Assembly: GCA_013003465.1 (NCBI GenBank)
Contig: JABDIZ010000057.1
Location: forward strand, 1 to 22,422
Direction: 5' to 3'
DNA length: 22,422 nucleotides
Origin: Rhodothermaceae bacterium
GTDB taxonomy: Bacteria > Bacteroidota > Rhodothermia > Rhodothermales > Rubricoccaceae
This document shows positions 8,082 through 15,836 of the stretch, one piece after another; position 1 is the first letter of the stretch; every line of letters starts with the position of its first letter. The notes beneath the pieces were generated by a model. The model was not told the origin of the DNA. It was given only the letters and a program-made list of their open reading frames with translations, and made no database searches. The translations under genes were made by a program, and so were the position numbers.

Positions 8082-10136
8082 CTACCAAACGATCTCAGCG
8101 CCGAACTTCTCGAAGAGGGCGCGGAAGACGGGGTGCTCCTGCCGGAGCTGCTTGAGTCGCTCGAACGGGTCCACCTCGGCAGCGGTTTCGCCAGCCTCGC
8201 CTGCCCGCACCACGAAGCGCAGCGCCGGGGCTTCGTCCTTCAAGACCTCGGCGAGCGCCGTGCGCACCGATTCGGTCTCGCTCGTCAGGAGTGTGCGGGA
8301 GAAATCATCTGGCACGGCCACCTCGACAGCGCCTTTGCTGACGCGCTGAGGGCTGGCCAATTGCAGCATCGACCCGACGTGCACCCGGTCAGCTTTGACG
8401 GCCGCGACGAGGCGTGGCCAGGCATCGCTGACGCGCGTGAGGGAGATGCCGAAGTCGTCGGTTGTGGGCGGGGCCGCGAGGTGCGGCGTGCCTACGGCGC
8501 TGCCGTCCCCGCCGGTCAGCGTGGCTGCTGGAGTGCCCTCTGCGCCGTCGCCCGAGGACCCTTTGCGTCGGAGCGCGGGGGCACCAAACAGGCTGGGCGC
8601 CGAAGGTGGCGGGGCCGTGGGGGCCGGTGCGGGCGCTACGGTCTCGCCAGTCGGACGCGGCGGTGGCTCCGGCGAAAACATCGGTGACTCGCCCGGATCG
8701 TCTTGCTCCGGGCCTGATCCTGGGTCGGATTCATCCGAGCTCGCGGCGGGTGATCCGGGGGCGTCTGTTGGCGGCGGTTCGGGTGCAGGGGATGGCGGCG
8801 GCGCAGGTTGATACGAGGCCGGAGGCTCCGTTGCTACGGAGGGCGCGGGAGACGGAGGGCGTTCGGCCTCCGTCTTGTGCCCGCTGTCCACCGTCCGCTG
8901 TCCACCGTCCGCTGCTTTCGGAAGAGCGCCAGAGGCCAGTGTGGCTTCCAGGCGTTCCAGCTTGGCGAGGAGGTGATGCAGATCGGCTGCCGGTTCCAAG
9001 CTGGCCATTTTGAGGAGGGCTAACTCGGTGGCGAGGCGGGGCTGACGGCTCTCCTTGATGTGTGCCTCGGCGTCGTCTACGAGCATGAGCAGGTGAAGCA
9101 GGTCCACCTCCGCCCAGTCCGCCGTGGCGGCGAGGTAGCGCTGCTGCATCGCCTCGGTGCCTTCGATCAGGTCGGCCGAGCCGGTGGTCACGGCGACGAG
9201 GAGGTGGCGGACGTGTTCGGCGAGGCCGCCGAGGAACTCGGGCAGGTCGTAGCCGCGCTGCACGAGGCGGTCCACGAGCGCGAGGAGGCCCGCACGATTC
9301 CCTGCTTTGGCCTGTTCGGTCGCCTCGAAGAACAGGTCGATGTCCACGACGCCGAGGGCTTCGCGCAGCGGGGCCGCGTGGAGCGGGGTGCCGACGAGCG
9401 AGACCGCCTGGTCGAAGAGTGAGAGCGCGTCGCGGAGGGCGCCGTCGGCCTTACGGGCGAGCAGCATCAGCGCCTCGTTATCAGACTCCACGCCTTCCTC
9501 GGCGCAGATCGCCTGGAGCCGCCCGACGATCTCCGGCACGGCGATGCGGCGGAAGTCGAAGCGCTGCGTGCGCGAGAGGATCGTGGGGAGGACTTTATGC
9601 GGCTCGGTGGTCGCGAAGATGAAAAGGACGTAGGGAGGCGGCTCTTCGAGTGTCTTGAGGAGCGCGTTGAAGGCGCTCGCCGAGAGCATGTGGACCTCGT
9701 CCAGGATGTAAATCTTCTTCTTGGCACCCTGCGGCGGGATGCGCACCGTCTCGCGCAACTCGCGGATGTCCTCGACCTTGTTGTTGCTCGCCGCATCCAC
9801 CTCGATGATGTTTAGCGAGCGGCCTTCCTCGAAGGCGCGGCACGAGTCGCAGGTGCGGCAGGGCTCGGCGTCCTCACGCTCGGCCAGGGGCGTCGTGCAG
9901 TTGACGGCTTTGGCGAGGATGCGGGCAGCCGTCGTTTTGCCCACGCCGCGCGGGCCGCTGAAGAGATAGGCGTGCGCGAGCCGCCCGAGGCGGATGGCGT
10001 TCTGGAGCGTCTGCGCCACATGCGCCTGCCCCACCACGTCTCCAAAAGTCTGCGGCCGGTATTTGCGGGCCGTGACGAGGTAGCGGGGGGCGGGATCGGG
10101 GTCCGAAGCGGCGGGCGGGCGCGGAGCGTCGGCCAT
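8082..10136 (-). CDS. dnaX: DNA polymerase III subunit gamma/tau
   Basis: A 684-residue clamp-loader subunit. The AAA+ part shows Walker A GPRGVGKT (residues 61-68), a zinc-binding set Cys80, Cys93, Cys96, Cys99, Walker B with ILDEVH (144-149), and the SRT sensor/arginine finger at 188-190 followed by QRFDFRR. Domain III follows to about residue 400. A long Pro/Ser/Ala-rich linker (about 402-560) leads to a C-terminal domain. Residues 408-421 of the linker are encoded by a 7-bp repeat array also found upstream of recR. No A-rich slippery heptamer for a gamma-type frameshift was seen. The start at 10136 lies just after a strong terminator hairpin and has no Shine-Dalgarno site. The gene heads the dnaX-ybaB-recR cluster. 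Confidence 0.97.
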   Translation of the reverse strand: MADAPRPPAASDPDPAPRYLVTARKYRPQTFGDVVGQAHVAQTLQNAIRLGRLAHAYLFSGPRGVGKTTAARILAKAVNCTTPLAEREDAEPCRTCDSCRAFEEGRSLNIIEVDAASNNKVEDIRELRETVRIPPQGAKKKIYILDEVHMLSASAFNALLKTLEEPPPYVLFIFATTEPHKVLPTILSRTQRFDFRRIAVPEIVGRLQAICAEEGVESDNEALMLLARKADGALRDALSLFDQAVSLVGTPLHAAPLREALGVVDIDLFFEATEQAKAGNRAGLLALVDRLVQRGYDLPEFLGGLAEHVRHLLVAVTTGSADLIEGTEAMQQRYLAATADWAEVDLLHLLMLVDDAEAHIKESRQPRLATELALLKMASLEPAADLHHLLAKLERLEATLASGALPKAADGGQRTVDSGHKTEAERPPSPAPSVATEPPASYQPAPPPSPAPEPPPTDAPGSPAASSDESDPGSGPEQDDPGESPMFSPEPPPRPTGETVAPAPAPTAPPPSAPSLFGAPALRRKGSSGDGAEGTPAATLTGGDGSAVGTPHLAAPPTTDDFGISLTRVSDAWPRLVAAVKADRVHVGSMLQLASPQRVSKGAVEVAVPDDFSRTLLTSETESVRTALAEVLKDEAPALRFVVRAGEAGETAAEVDPFERLKQLRQEHPVFRALFEKFGAEIVW
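8881..8915 (-). repeat. Heptad array translated in frame within the DnaX linker
   Basis: On the minus strand the units GGACGGT and GGACAGC alternate twice. The 25 bases 8891-8915 are identical, in inverted orientation, to 7549-7573 upstream of recR. The stretch encodes AADGGQRTVDSGHK (DnaX residues 408-421), which is unlike the Pro-rich sequence that follows it. This suggests that a repeat was gained inside the reading frame at a tolerant linker position. Confidence 0.75.
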
Positions 10137-10147
10137 GGAGAGGTCAG

Positions 10148-10196
10148 AAAACGACGAGCGGGGACCCCGGCAACATACCGTCCGGGGTCCCCGCTC
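10148..10196 (-). terminator. Strong hairpin terminator between the RDD gene and dnaX
   Basis: A perfect 15-bp inverted repeat (arms 10156-10170 and 10182-10196, each GAGCGGGGACCCCGG or its complement) encloses an 11-base loop. On the minus strand it is followed after three bases by TTTT (10151-10148). This is the layout of a Rho-independent terminator for transcripts coming from the RDD gene. The T-run ends only about 11 bases before the dnaX ATG, so it may also act as an attenuator for dnaX. Confidence 0.8.
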
Positions 10197-10234
10197 GCAA
10201 GATGATCGGCCGTGGATTCGGGCCTGCTCAGCGG

Positions 10235-10762
10235 CTATTCATCGGTTTCGATGATCTGTGTGTTGCCCACCTTGTCGCCGATGCGGCGCCCATCCTTGTC
10301 GACGAGCACAAGGATCCCCTCGACCAAACCTAGCAGGCTCGCAAGCGAGGTCAGCCAACTCATGCTCAAGGCCAGCCGCCAGCCGCCGAAGAGGAAGAGC
10401 AAGCCGCTCAGGATGGTTCCGATCGCCAAGGGCCAATTGCGCATGATGGAAGCTTGGAGGTCCATCTGTCCGCCGTCGAGGCGGACGATGCCGAGCTTCA
10501 TGATTTTCTTTCCCGGCGAACGGCCATCCGCGAAGTCGAGATTGAGGCCGTCGCGGATGAGGATGAAGGCTGCGTAGGCTAGCCAGCCTAGTCCGCGGCT
10601 GAAGAGGGCAAGGACGAAATAGATCACCCCCCCGATGATTCCGTCAATCAAGGCTGCGATGAAGCGCTTGACGGGGTCTGCTTTGGCATAGGCCGTATCG
10701 GCCGAACCCATCGGATCGAGATCAGGATCGGGGATCGGGTCGGGAGAAGGAGTCGTTTCCAT
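10235..10762 (-). CDS. RDD family membrane protein
   Basis: A 175-residue protein with an Asp/Pro-rich N-terminal tail (residues 1-30) and the RDD domain: KRFIAALIDGIIGG in the first membrane helix (Arg and Asp of the family name), a second hydrophobic stretch, and then the conserved DGRSPGKKIMKLGIVRLDG. Two more hydrophobic segments follow, and the end VDKDGRRIGDKVGNTQII is typical of the family. Length and topology fit RDD proteins, whose function is mostly unknown; some are linked to ion or solute exchange. The gene stands between a 113-base spacer upstream and a strong terminator downstream, so it may be the last gene of the operon or a single transcription unit. Confidence 0.88.
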   Translation of the reverse strand: METTPSPDPIPDPDLDPMGSADTAYAKADPVKRFIAALIDGIIGGVIYFVLALFSRGLGWLAYAAFILIRDGLNLDFADGRSPGKKIMKLGIVRLDGGQMDLQASIMRNWPLAIGTILSGLLFLFGGWRLALSMSWLTSLASLLGLVEGILVLVDKDGRRIGDKVGNTQIIETDE

Positions 10763-10875
10763 GAGACCGAGGTGGGTGGGGGAGGCAGGAGGCGCTATCT
10801 ACTTGAACATAGGGACGATAGCGCGCAGCGGAATCCCATGCAAGTCCGAGCGTTCAGTCCGCCCAAGAGAGCCCA
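10763..10875 (-). promoter_or_regulatory. Spacer with an inverted repeat upstream of the RDD gene
   Basis: A perfect 8-bp inverted repeat, GCGCTATC at 10792-10799 and GATAGCGC at 10817-10824, surrounds a 17-base loop. On the minus strand this loop contains CTATGTTCA, which partly matches the Bacteroidota -7 element TAnnTTTG and lies about 50 bases before the RDD start. It could be a promoter with an operator, or a hairpin after the deaminase gene; there is no T-run. A purine-rich, loosely 7-periodic stretch occupies 10768-10795. Confidence 0.35.
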
Positions 10876-11283
10876 TCAGCCGGTCTTGGAGGCTTCTGCG
10901 GTGAGCCAGTGGTCGGGAAGCAAGGCCCGGAGCGGTGCCGTGCGGCCGCCAGGGAGCACCATATCGGCGTCGAGGTTCTTCGGACTGACCTGCATCATGA
11001 ACTCGCGGCACCGCCCGCAGGGGGCCAGCACGCCCTCATCGCACACCGCTACAACCATGGCCATCTCCGTCTCGCGGCCTTTAATCATCTCGGCGATGGC
11101 AGCAGGCTCGGCGCAGAACCCCATGCCGCAACGCACGTCGATGCACACCCCCGTGTAGATGTTGCCCGCCCGCGTGCGAATCGCCGCAGCGACGGTAGCC
11201 GCCGACATATCGGGCCGAGCGAGAGTGATTTCGTCGAGGAGCGGCGTGGCGAGGTCGATCAGGCTCTCAACGTCCGGGCGCAT
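10876..11283 (-). CDS. Cytidine deaminase-like zinc enzyme
   Basis: A 135-residue protein of the small tetrameric cytidine-deaminase fold. The zinc ligands and catalytic acid are visible as CAE (Cys57, Glu59) and PCGRC (Cys89, Cys92). Around them are AAIRTRAGNIYTGVCID (residues 33-49) and CREFMMQV (92-99). Classical Cdd has the CAE motif followed by Arg and a typical Cys-Arg-Gln after the second motif; here the residues are CAEPAAI and CREF, so the substrate might be cytidine, deoxycytidine, or a related aminopyrimidine as in blasticidin deaminase. Its neighbour two genes upstream is thymidine kinase, which fits pyrimidine salvage. It follows the J-domain gene by 54 bases. Confidence 0.85.
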   Translation of the reverse strand: MRPDVESLIDLATPLLDEITLARPDMSAATVAAAIRTRAGNIYTGVCIDVRCGMGFCAEPAAIAEMIKGRETEMAMVVAVCDEGVLAPCGRCREFMMQVSPKNLDADMVLPGGRTAPLRALLPDHWLTAEASKTG

Positions 11284-11337
11284 GGGCGAGTCGGTAAGCA
11301 GGAAGCCCCCTGGGGGAAGGGCAGGGCAACCCCGGGG

Positions 11338-11877
11338 TCAGAAGTTGTAACGATCTCGGAAGAACGTGTACGCCTCGTTGATGCGCTTCGTCTCCTCCTC
11401 GGCAAGGTGTTGGAGTTTGATGCCGAGCCCCGCCACGCGGTCGGGGTGGTAGGCGGCGATGAGTCGGAGGTAGGCCCGACGCAGGCTCGTCTCGGTGATC
11501 TCGCCTTCCAGGTGGAGGACGGCGCGGTAGCGGGCTTCTGTATGCCTCAACCGCATTGACGGGGAGTCCGCCGTCTCCGGTTCGGGCGGCTCGGTCGTGA
11601 AGCGCGCGTCGGTGTGCTGGGCCGTTCGGGTGCGTCGCTCTCGGGCTTGTCGCTCTCGCTGGCGGATCGCGCGGGCTTTGCGCTCCTTGGCGAAGTAGGC
11701 TTGATGGATGCGCGCTGCGTGATCGTCCGTGGTCCAGTGGCGGCGACTCGCAGTTGACGCGGTTGAGGTCCCTCGGCTCCGCCACCAGAGGGTCGCCATG
11801 CTCAGCAAGAGGGCAACGAGCACTACCGCTGCGATGAGCAGTAGGAGGACGGAGACGAAGTCGAAGGTCGCGGGCAC
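11338..11877 (-). CDS. Membrane-anchored J-domain protein
   Basis: A 179-residue protein with one strongly hydrophobic N-terminal segment (residues 8-32), a basic, Arg-rich helical middle (55-90) and a C-terminal J domain. The J domain runs from YRAVLHLEGEITETSLRRAY to the end and has the essential HPD at residues 144-146. It ends KRINEAYTFFRDRYNF. J domains stimulate the ATPase of DnaK/Hsp70. With no Gly/Phe or zinc-finger region, this is a type III J protein, likely held at the inner membrane with the J domain in the cytoplasm. It starts 21 bases after the thymidine kinase gene. The client is unknown; proximity to the Bat operon may be meaningful or accidental. Confidence 0.87.
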   Translation of the reverse strand: MPATFDFVSVLLLLIAAVVLVALLLSMATLWWRSRGTSTASTASRRHWTTDDHAARIHQAYFAKERKARAIRQRERQARERRTRTAQHTDARFTTEPPEPETADSPSMRLRHTEARYRAVLHLEGEITETSLRRAYLRLIAAYHPDRVAGLGIKLQHLAEEETKRINEAYTFFRDRYNF

Positions 11878-11898
11878 AATGCACAGGGCGCCGCATGC

Positions 11899-12561
11899 TC
11901 AGGCATCCGTGAGCCGGACAGGTGCAGAGACCGGCTCGGAGGTCGTCTGGGCGGGCGGATTCGCAGGCGGGTCAGTCGGTGGCTCGAAGCAGCGTCGGCA
12001 GCGCGGCTCGTAGGCCTCTTTTTCGCCCACGAGTACGCGGTCGCCCTGCGCCACGATCCGCTGCGAGTGGTTGGCCGGGGCGCCGCAGCGGACGCAGATG
12101 GCGTGCAGCTTGGTCACGTGCTCGGCCACGGCCATGAGCTGCGGGACCGGCTCAAACGGCTGCCCGCGGTAATCCTGATCCAGTCCGGCGACGATCACGC
12201 GGCGGCCGTCGCGCGCGAGGCGCTGGCACACGTCCACCAGTTCCATCCCAAAGAACTGGGCCTCGTCCACGCCGACCACCTCGGCATCGCCCGCGAGCAG
12301 GAAGAGTTGGTCAGCGGAGTGGACGATCTGCGAGGGAATGGCGTTCTCGTCGTGCGAGACCACGACCTCGTCACCGAACAGCTCGGTGTAGCGCGTGTCC
12401 GTGGCAGGCTTGAAAATCTCGACGCGCTGCTTGGCAATGCGCGCCCGCCGGAGGCGCCGAATCAGCTCCTCGGTCTTGCCGCTGAACATCGAGCCGCAGA
12501 CGACTTCGATCCAGCCGCGCCGTTGGCCGCGCTCGTCGCGGGTATAGACGTGGGGTTCCAT
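11899..12561 (-). CDS. tdk: Thymidine kinase (type II, homotetrameric)
   Basis: A 220-residue enzyme that phosphorylates thymidine to dTMP with ATP in nucleotide salvage. The P-loop is GSMFSGKT (residues 23-30), the catalytic-acid motif is VDEAQFF (98-104), and the lid zinc site has Cys156/Cys159 and Cys188/Cys191. The family-typical GLDQDYRGQPF (126-136) is also present. A Pro/Thr-rich tail follows residue 193 and is longer than usual. The frame is open to 12636, but that part overlaps the batE end, so MEPHVYTR at 12561 is chosen. The start lies 28 bases after the batE stop, so the gene may be expressed with the Bat operon. Confidence 0.95.
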   Translation of the reverse strand: MEPHVYTRDERGQRRGWIEVVCGSMFSGKTEELIRRLRRARIAKQRVEIFKPATDTRYTELFGDEVVVSHDENAIPSQIVHSADQLFLLAGDAEVVGVDEAQFFGMELVDVCQRLARDGRRVIVAGLDQDYRGQPFEPVPQLMAVAEHVTKLHAICVRCGAPANHSQRIVAQGDRVLVGEKEAYEPRCRRCFEPPTDPPANPPAQTTSEPVSAPVRLTDA

Positions 12562-12589
12562 AACTGGAAGGTAACGCGCGAGTGGCGGC

Positions 12590-13339
12590 TTAGATCGCCT
12601 CGACGGTGCGGCTGGGGAGCCAGCCGCGTGTCCCATCCGCGAGGCGGATCTCCGCCCATTCGCCTTGCTGCGCCGTCAGGCGAACGAGGTGGCCCGCGCG
12701 CAGGGTTGCGCGTTCGCGGGCGTCGGGCGTGGGGGCCGCGCGCACGGGCGTTTCCGCAGCTAGAATGACCGCCTCGGGCGCGTGATGCTCGCGCCAGGCG
12801 ACGGTGCTGAGGACGATGAGCAGCGCCGCAAGCGGCGCGAGGACGATGAGCCCACGGCGGAGCACGAGGCGTCTGGTCCAGAACCAGGCGCTCAGCAACC
12901 CGATCGTCGCCACGTAGAAGGCACCGCTGAGCCCAAGCAGCCCTGTCAGCCCGACGGCCCGGAGGAGAGGCTGCATCAGCGTGCGTGGGCCAAGGTCAAC
13001 GTCCGCACGGTCGTGTGCGAGGCGCAGGTTGTGACGGATGGTCGCGTCGCCGGGGCGGAGGCGGTGGGCGCGTTCGAGGTGGAGGACGGCACAGCCGACG
13101 GCTTGCCCTGGACCCGATCCAAGATCGGCTGCAGCGAGGCAGGCCGTGCCGAGGTTGTAGTGCACGGCGGCGCTCGTCCAGCCCGTCGCCAGGGCACCCT
13201 CGAAGGCGGCGACGGCACCCTCATAGTCGGCCTCGGCGTAGAGTTGCTGGCCGAGGGTGAACAGCCGTGTGGCCTCGTCCTGCGTGTTCGCAGACGGGCC
13301 GGGCTGGAGGAGGGCGAGCAGGAGAACGAACGTCGTCAT
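12590..13339 (-). CDS. batE: BatE-like TPR / SH3 membrane protein
   Basis: A 249-residue protein with an N-terminal hydrophobic stretch that could be a signal or anchor. It has TPR units (about 24-53, then SAAVHYNLGTACLAAADLG, then AVLHLERAHRLRPGDATIRHNL) and two membrane helices (about 130-152 and 163-182). A C-terminal bacterial SH3 domain follows (190-249, including GHLVRLTAQQGEWAEIRLADGTRGWLP). This order is that of BatE of the Bacteroidota aerotolerance (Bat) operon. The ATG overlaps the batD stop as ATGA, so translation is probably coupled. The protein likely faces the periplasm and serves the Bat complex; its exact job in the family is unresolved. Confidence 0.87.
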   Translation of the reverse strand: MTTFVLLLALLQPGPSANTQDEATRLFTLGQQLYAEADYEGAVAAFEGALATGWTSAAVHYNLGTACLAAADLGSGPGQAVGCAVLHLERAHRLRPGDATIRHNLRLAHDRADVDLGPRTLMQPLLRAVGLTGLLGLSGAFYVATIGLLSAWFWTRRLVLRRGLIVLAPLAALLIVLSTVAWREHHAPEAVILAAETPVRAAPTPDARERATLRAGHLVRLTAQQGEWAEIRLADGTRGWLPSRTVEAI

Positions 13340-15180
13340 GCCCCTACCGGCTGCCGGGCCTCGGCGTCAATTGCTGCGAAGAGGTGGGCGGCGCGTGCCG
13401 CGTCGGCTTGTTGTGTTTCGCCGTTCCCAGCGAGGCCGGGAGCGAACTGCGCCTGTTCGGCCGTTGCCAGGAGCGCACGGGTTTCCGCGCGCGTAGCGGC
13501 CGAGAGGCCATGGGCGGCGAGCGCCTCGTCGAGGGCCAACTGCGAGAGCCCCTGCGCGGGAATCGCGAGGCGATCGGCGAGGAAGGCGCGCAGCGCCTGC
13601 TCGAGGGCCGCATAAAACGCCGGGGCATCGCCGAGTGCCGTTTGGGCGTCGTGCAGCCGCCGCTTGGCTTCGGGATGGGCGCGGAGGGCCCGCCGCTCGG
13701 GCGACAGCTCACCCTTACGGTCTCGCCGCCGACGCGCGGCGACGAGGCCCAGCAGGGCCAGCAGTGGGAGGCCGAGCCCGACGAGTACCACTCCGAGTGG
13801 AATCGCTGCCGGCGACGAGGTTCGTCTCCAGGTAGCGTCCGTCATCAAGCCGAGGGGAATCGAGGGGTCAACCGGAACCGTTTCCGAGGCGATGGCGGCG
13901 GGGGCCGCGGCCCCCGTGACGGTGAGGGGGAAGGCAGCGGAGCGACGGGTCTGATAGCGGCCTGCCGCCGGGTCGTAGTAGCTCCACACGACGGGCGGGA
14001 TCTCGAAATCACCCCCGCCACGGGGTACGAAGGTGTAGGTGAACGTCTTGGTGCCGCGCAGCGGTGTGGCGCCGCGGTCCACTTCGCGATTCTGCTGAGG
14101 ATCGAAGCGCTCGAACGTCGGCGGTATCGCTACGTCGGGTGCCGCCAGCGTAGCGATGTTGCCGGTGCCGCTCAGCTCTACCGTCAGCCGCACGGGCTCG
14201 CCCGCGGTCACTTGATCCCGGTCCATGAACGCCGCCATCCCGAACTGCCCCACGGCCCCGTTGAAGCCTTCGGGGGCATCGTCTGGCAGCAGATTTGCCG
14301 TGAGCGCGAGCGCGGGCGCCGTCACCTCTTCCTCGGTGAAGCGGCTGCCGAGCGGATAGAAGAAGGAATCGAACGGGTTGGCGTTTCGTGTTGAGCGTGC
14401 CACCTCGATCTCGAACGTCATCGCGCCGACCTCGAGTGCGCCGGTGCGCGTGGGAAAGAGCGCGAGGCGACGGATGGTGACGGCGTCGTAGGGCTGCCCG
14501 CCAATGGTGACGCGGCGCGGGTAGGTGGCATTGGGTGCCACGTCCAACTCTTCGCGCCAGAACCCCTCGGCGTCCCATGTCCCCGCTACCTGGGAGCGAC
14601 GGGGATGGATGTGCGGCGCAGCGTACAGCACGTAGTTGACGATGATTTGCTGGCCGGGCACCACGCGCCGCGTGCTCGGCTCGGCGCGAACGAAGAGGTC
14701 CCCCGAGGCGGTGGACGGAGGCGATGGGCGTCCGGTGGGAGGCGCGACGGGCGCGCGCCGTTGTTGCTGCGGCACGACGGTCACAAAGACCGGATCGGTG
14801 CGGTAGGTGCGATCCTTGACGCGCACGTTGGTCCCGAGAACGGCTACGTCGCCCGTGCGCTGCGGCGTGTACGCCCACGTCAGGCGCAGGCGCTCCTGGC
14901 CGTTCAGGATGAGACGCTCCTGGTGGACCGGCGTGCCCTGCCGGAGGGCGAGCCCGCGCCCCTCGGGCGGTTGGATAGGCGCGAGGTCATCGAGGTCGCC
15001 CGAGACTTCGAGTGTGTAGGCGAGCGTCTCGGCGTCGCCCAACTCGGTCTTGTCCACGAACGCATGGACGGTGACCTGCGCGGTGGCCGACGAGGCCACC
15101 AGCAGCGCAAGGATCAGCACACCCAGCCGTCCCCCGGACCGTCTTCTGCCTTCTGCCTTTTGTCGTCTGATTCCCTGCAT
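13336..15180 (-). CDS. batD: BatD family protein
   Basis: A 614-residue protein: signal peptide (basic n-region, hydrophobic 19-35), a long series of beta-sandwich domains expected in the periplasm (about 36-440), one membrane helix (461-481) and a basic/helical cytoplasmic end. The sequence has BatD hallmarks such as VTVHAFVDKTELGDAETLAYTLEV, RAEPSTRRVVPGQQIIVNYVLY and the GRPSPP spacer. The ATG at 15180 overlaps the preceding stop as TGATG; a GTG one codon earlier is less likely. The basic n-region (RRQKAEGRRR) is encoded by a 7-bp repeat array. BatD is a core part of the Bat aerotolerance operon. Its cytoplasmic end resembles that of the protein encoded at 19325-20347. Confidence 0.93.
   Translation of the reverse strand: MQGIRRQKAEGRRRSGGRLGVLILALLVASSATAQVTVHAFVDKTELGDAETLAYTLEVSGDLDDLAPIQPPEGRGLALRQGTPVHQERLILNGQERLRLTWAYTPQRTGDVAVLGTNVRVKDRTYRTDPVFVTVVPQQQRRAPVAPPTGRPSPPSTASGDLFVRAEPSTRRVVPGQQIIVNYVLYAAPHIHPRRSQVAGTWDAEGFWREELDVAPNATYPRRVTIGGQPYDAVTIRRLALFPTRTGALEVGAMTFEIEVARSTRNANPFDSFFYPLGSRFTEEEVTAPALALTANLLPDDAPEGFNGAVGQFGMAAFMDRDQVTAGEPVRLTVELSGTGNIATLAAPDVAIPPTFERFDPQQNREVDRGATPLRGTKTFTYTFVPRGGGDFEIPPVVWSYYDPAAGRYQTRRSAAFPLTVTGAAAPAAIASETVPVDPSIPLGLMTDATWRRTSSPAAIPLGVVLVGLGLPLLALLGLVAARRRRDRKGELSPERRALRAHPEAKRRLHDAQTALGDAPAFYAALEQALRAFLADRLAIPAQGLSQLALDEALAAHGLSAATRAETRALLATAEQAQFAPGLAGNGETQQADAARAAHLFAAIDAEARQPVGA
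15136..15177 (+). repeat. Heptad array in the batD signal-peptide region
   Basis: Units read CTTCTGC (15143), CTTCTGC (15150), CTTTTGT (15157) and CGTCTGA (15164), flanked by looser units. The array starts a few bases after the batD start codon and encodes its arginine-rich n-region. Similar 7-bp units occur at several other junctions in the window. Confidence 0.7.
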
Positions 15181-15836
15181 CACCAGTCCTTCTCTACCCG
15201 TCGCCCGCGGCCCGGACGACGCTGGACCTGGCGCAAGAGCGCGCCCTCGTTGGCACCGACAGCGCTCAGGATACGCTCCGCTTCCTCCTGCGTCATCTGG
15301 CCCGGTTCGACTGACATCATCTGCTCTGGCGTTTCCTCGCCCTCGCCGGGACGCTGCTGGGCGTCCGGCGGTAGCTCCTCTTCGCGCTCCCCGTCTTGGG
15401 GCTGACCTGATTGCGATGCTTCCGGTTCGGCCTGCTCCTCCTCCGGCCGGTCGGATGCGGCGGACTGGTCATCCTGGGGTTGGTCTTGCTGCCCCTGCTC
15501 GCCGTCTTGCGGCTGTTGTTGGTCGCCAGACTGCTCCCCCTCGTCACTCGCCTCTCCCTCTTCGCCGCGTTGTTGGTTCTCGTTGTCGTCTTGGTTTTGC
15601 TGCTCGCCCTGGCCGCTCTGCTGCTGTTCCTGCTCCCGGATGCGGTCGAGCAGCGCCTGGAGGCGCGCGTCGTCGGGCGCGAGGGCGAGGCCCTGAAGCG
15701 CAACTTGCTCAGCCTGCGCATTCGCGCCTTCGATGTAGAGGCGGGCCGCGCCGTGGTAGTAGTCCACGGCGGTCTGCGCCTGCACGCCGAGCGCGAGGGT
15801 GAACGCGAACATGAGGAGGAGAACGGAACGAATCAT
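15180..15836 (-). CDS. BatC C-terminal-type protein: acidic Gln/Glu-rich with EKDW tail
   Basis: A 218-residue secreted or periplasmic protein. It has a signal peptide (1-21), one TPR-like helix pair (24-66, with ARLYIEGANAQAEQVALQGLAL) and then a long low-complexity stretch rich in Gln, Glu, Asp and Gly (about 67-170). Its end, TQEEAERILSAVGANEGALL to RRVEKDW, matches the C-terminal tail known from BatC proteins of Bacteroidota. The ATG at 15836 overlaps the upstream stop as TGATG. The TPR array expected in front of such a tail is instead in the separate upstream gene. BatC is thought to act with BatB and BatE in a periplasmic or membrane complex. Confidence 0.8.
   Translation of the reverse strand: MIRSVLLLMFAFTLALGVQAQTAVDYYHGAARLYIEGANAQAEQVALQGLALAPDDARLQALLDRIREQEQQQSGQGEQQNQDDNENQQRGEEGEASDEGEQSGDQQQPQDGEQGQQDQPQDDQSAASDRPEEEQAEPEASQSGQPQDGEREEELPPDAQQRPGEGEETPEQMMSVEPGQMTQEEAERILSAVGANEGALLRQVQRRPGRGRRVEKDW

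Noticed and set aside
8005..8088. Upstream extension of YbaB by 28 codons
   Set aside because: It would translate the heptad spacer and overlap the dnaX stop; family members start near the Met/Gln-rich helix.
8082..10136. Programmed frameshift in dnaX to make a short gamma form
   Set aside because: No A-rich slippery heptamer followed by a stem-loop was found in the linker-coding region by eye.
11299..11337. Short G/C inverted runs between the J-domain and deaminase genes as a terminator
   Set aside because: The arms are only four to five bases with almost no loop, and there is no T-run after them.
13267..14394. Plus-strand frame of 375 codons opposite batD
   Set aside because: Low-complexity Arg/Gly/Glu product and an obvious shadow of batD.
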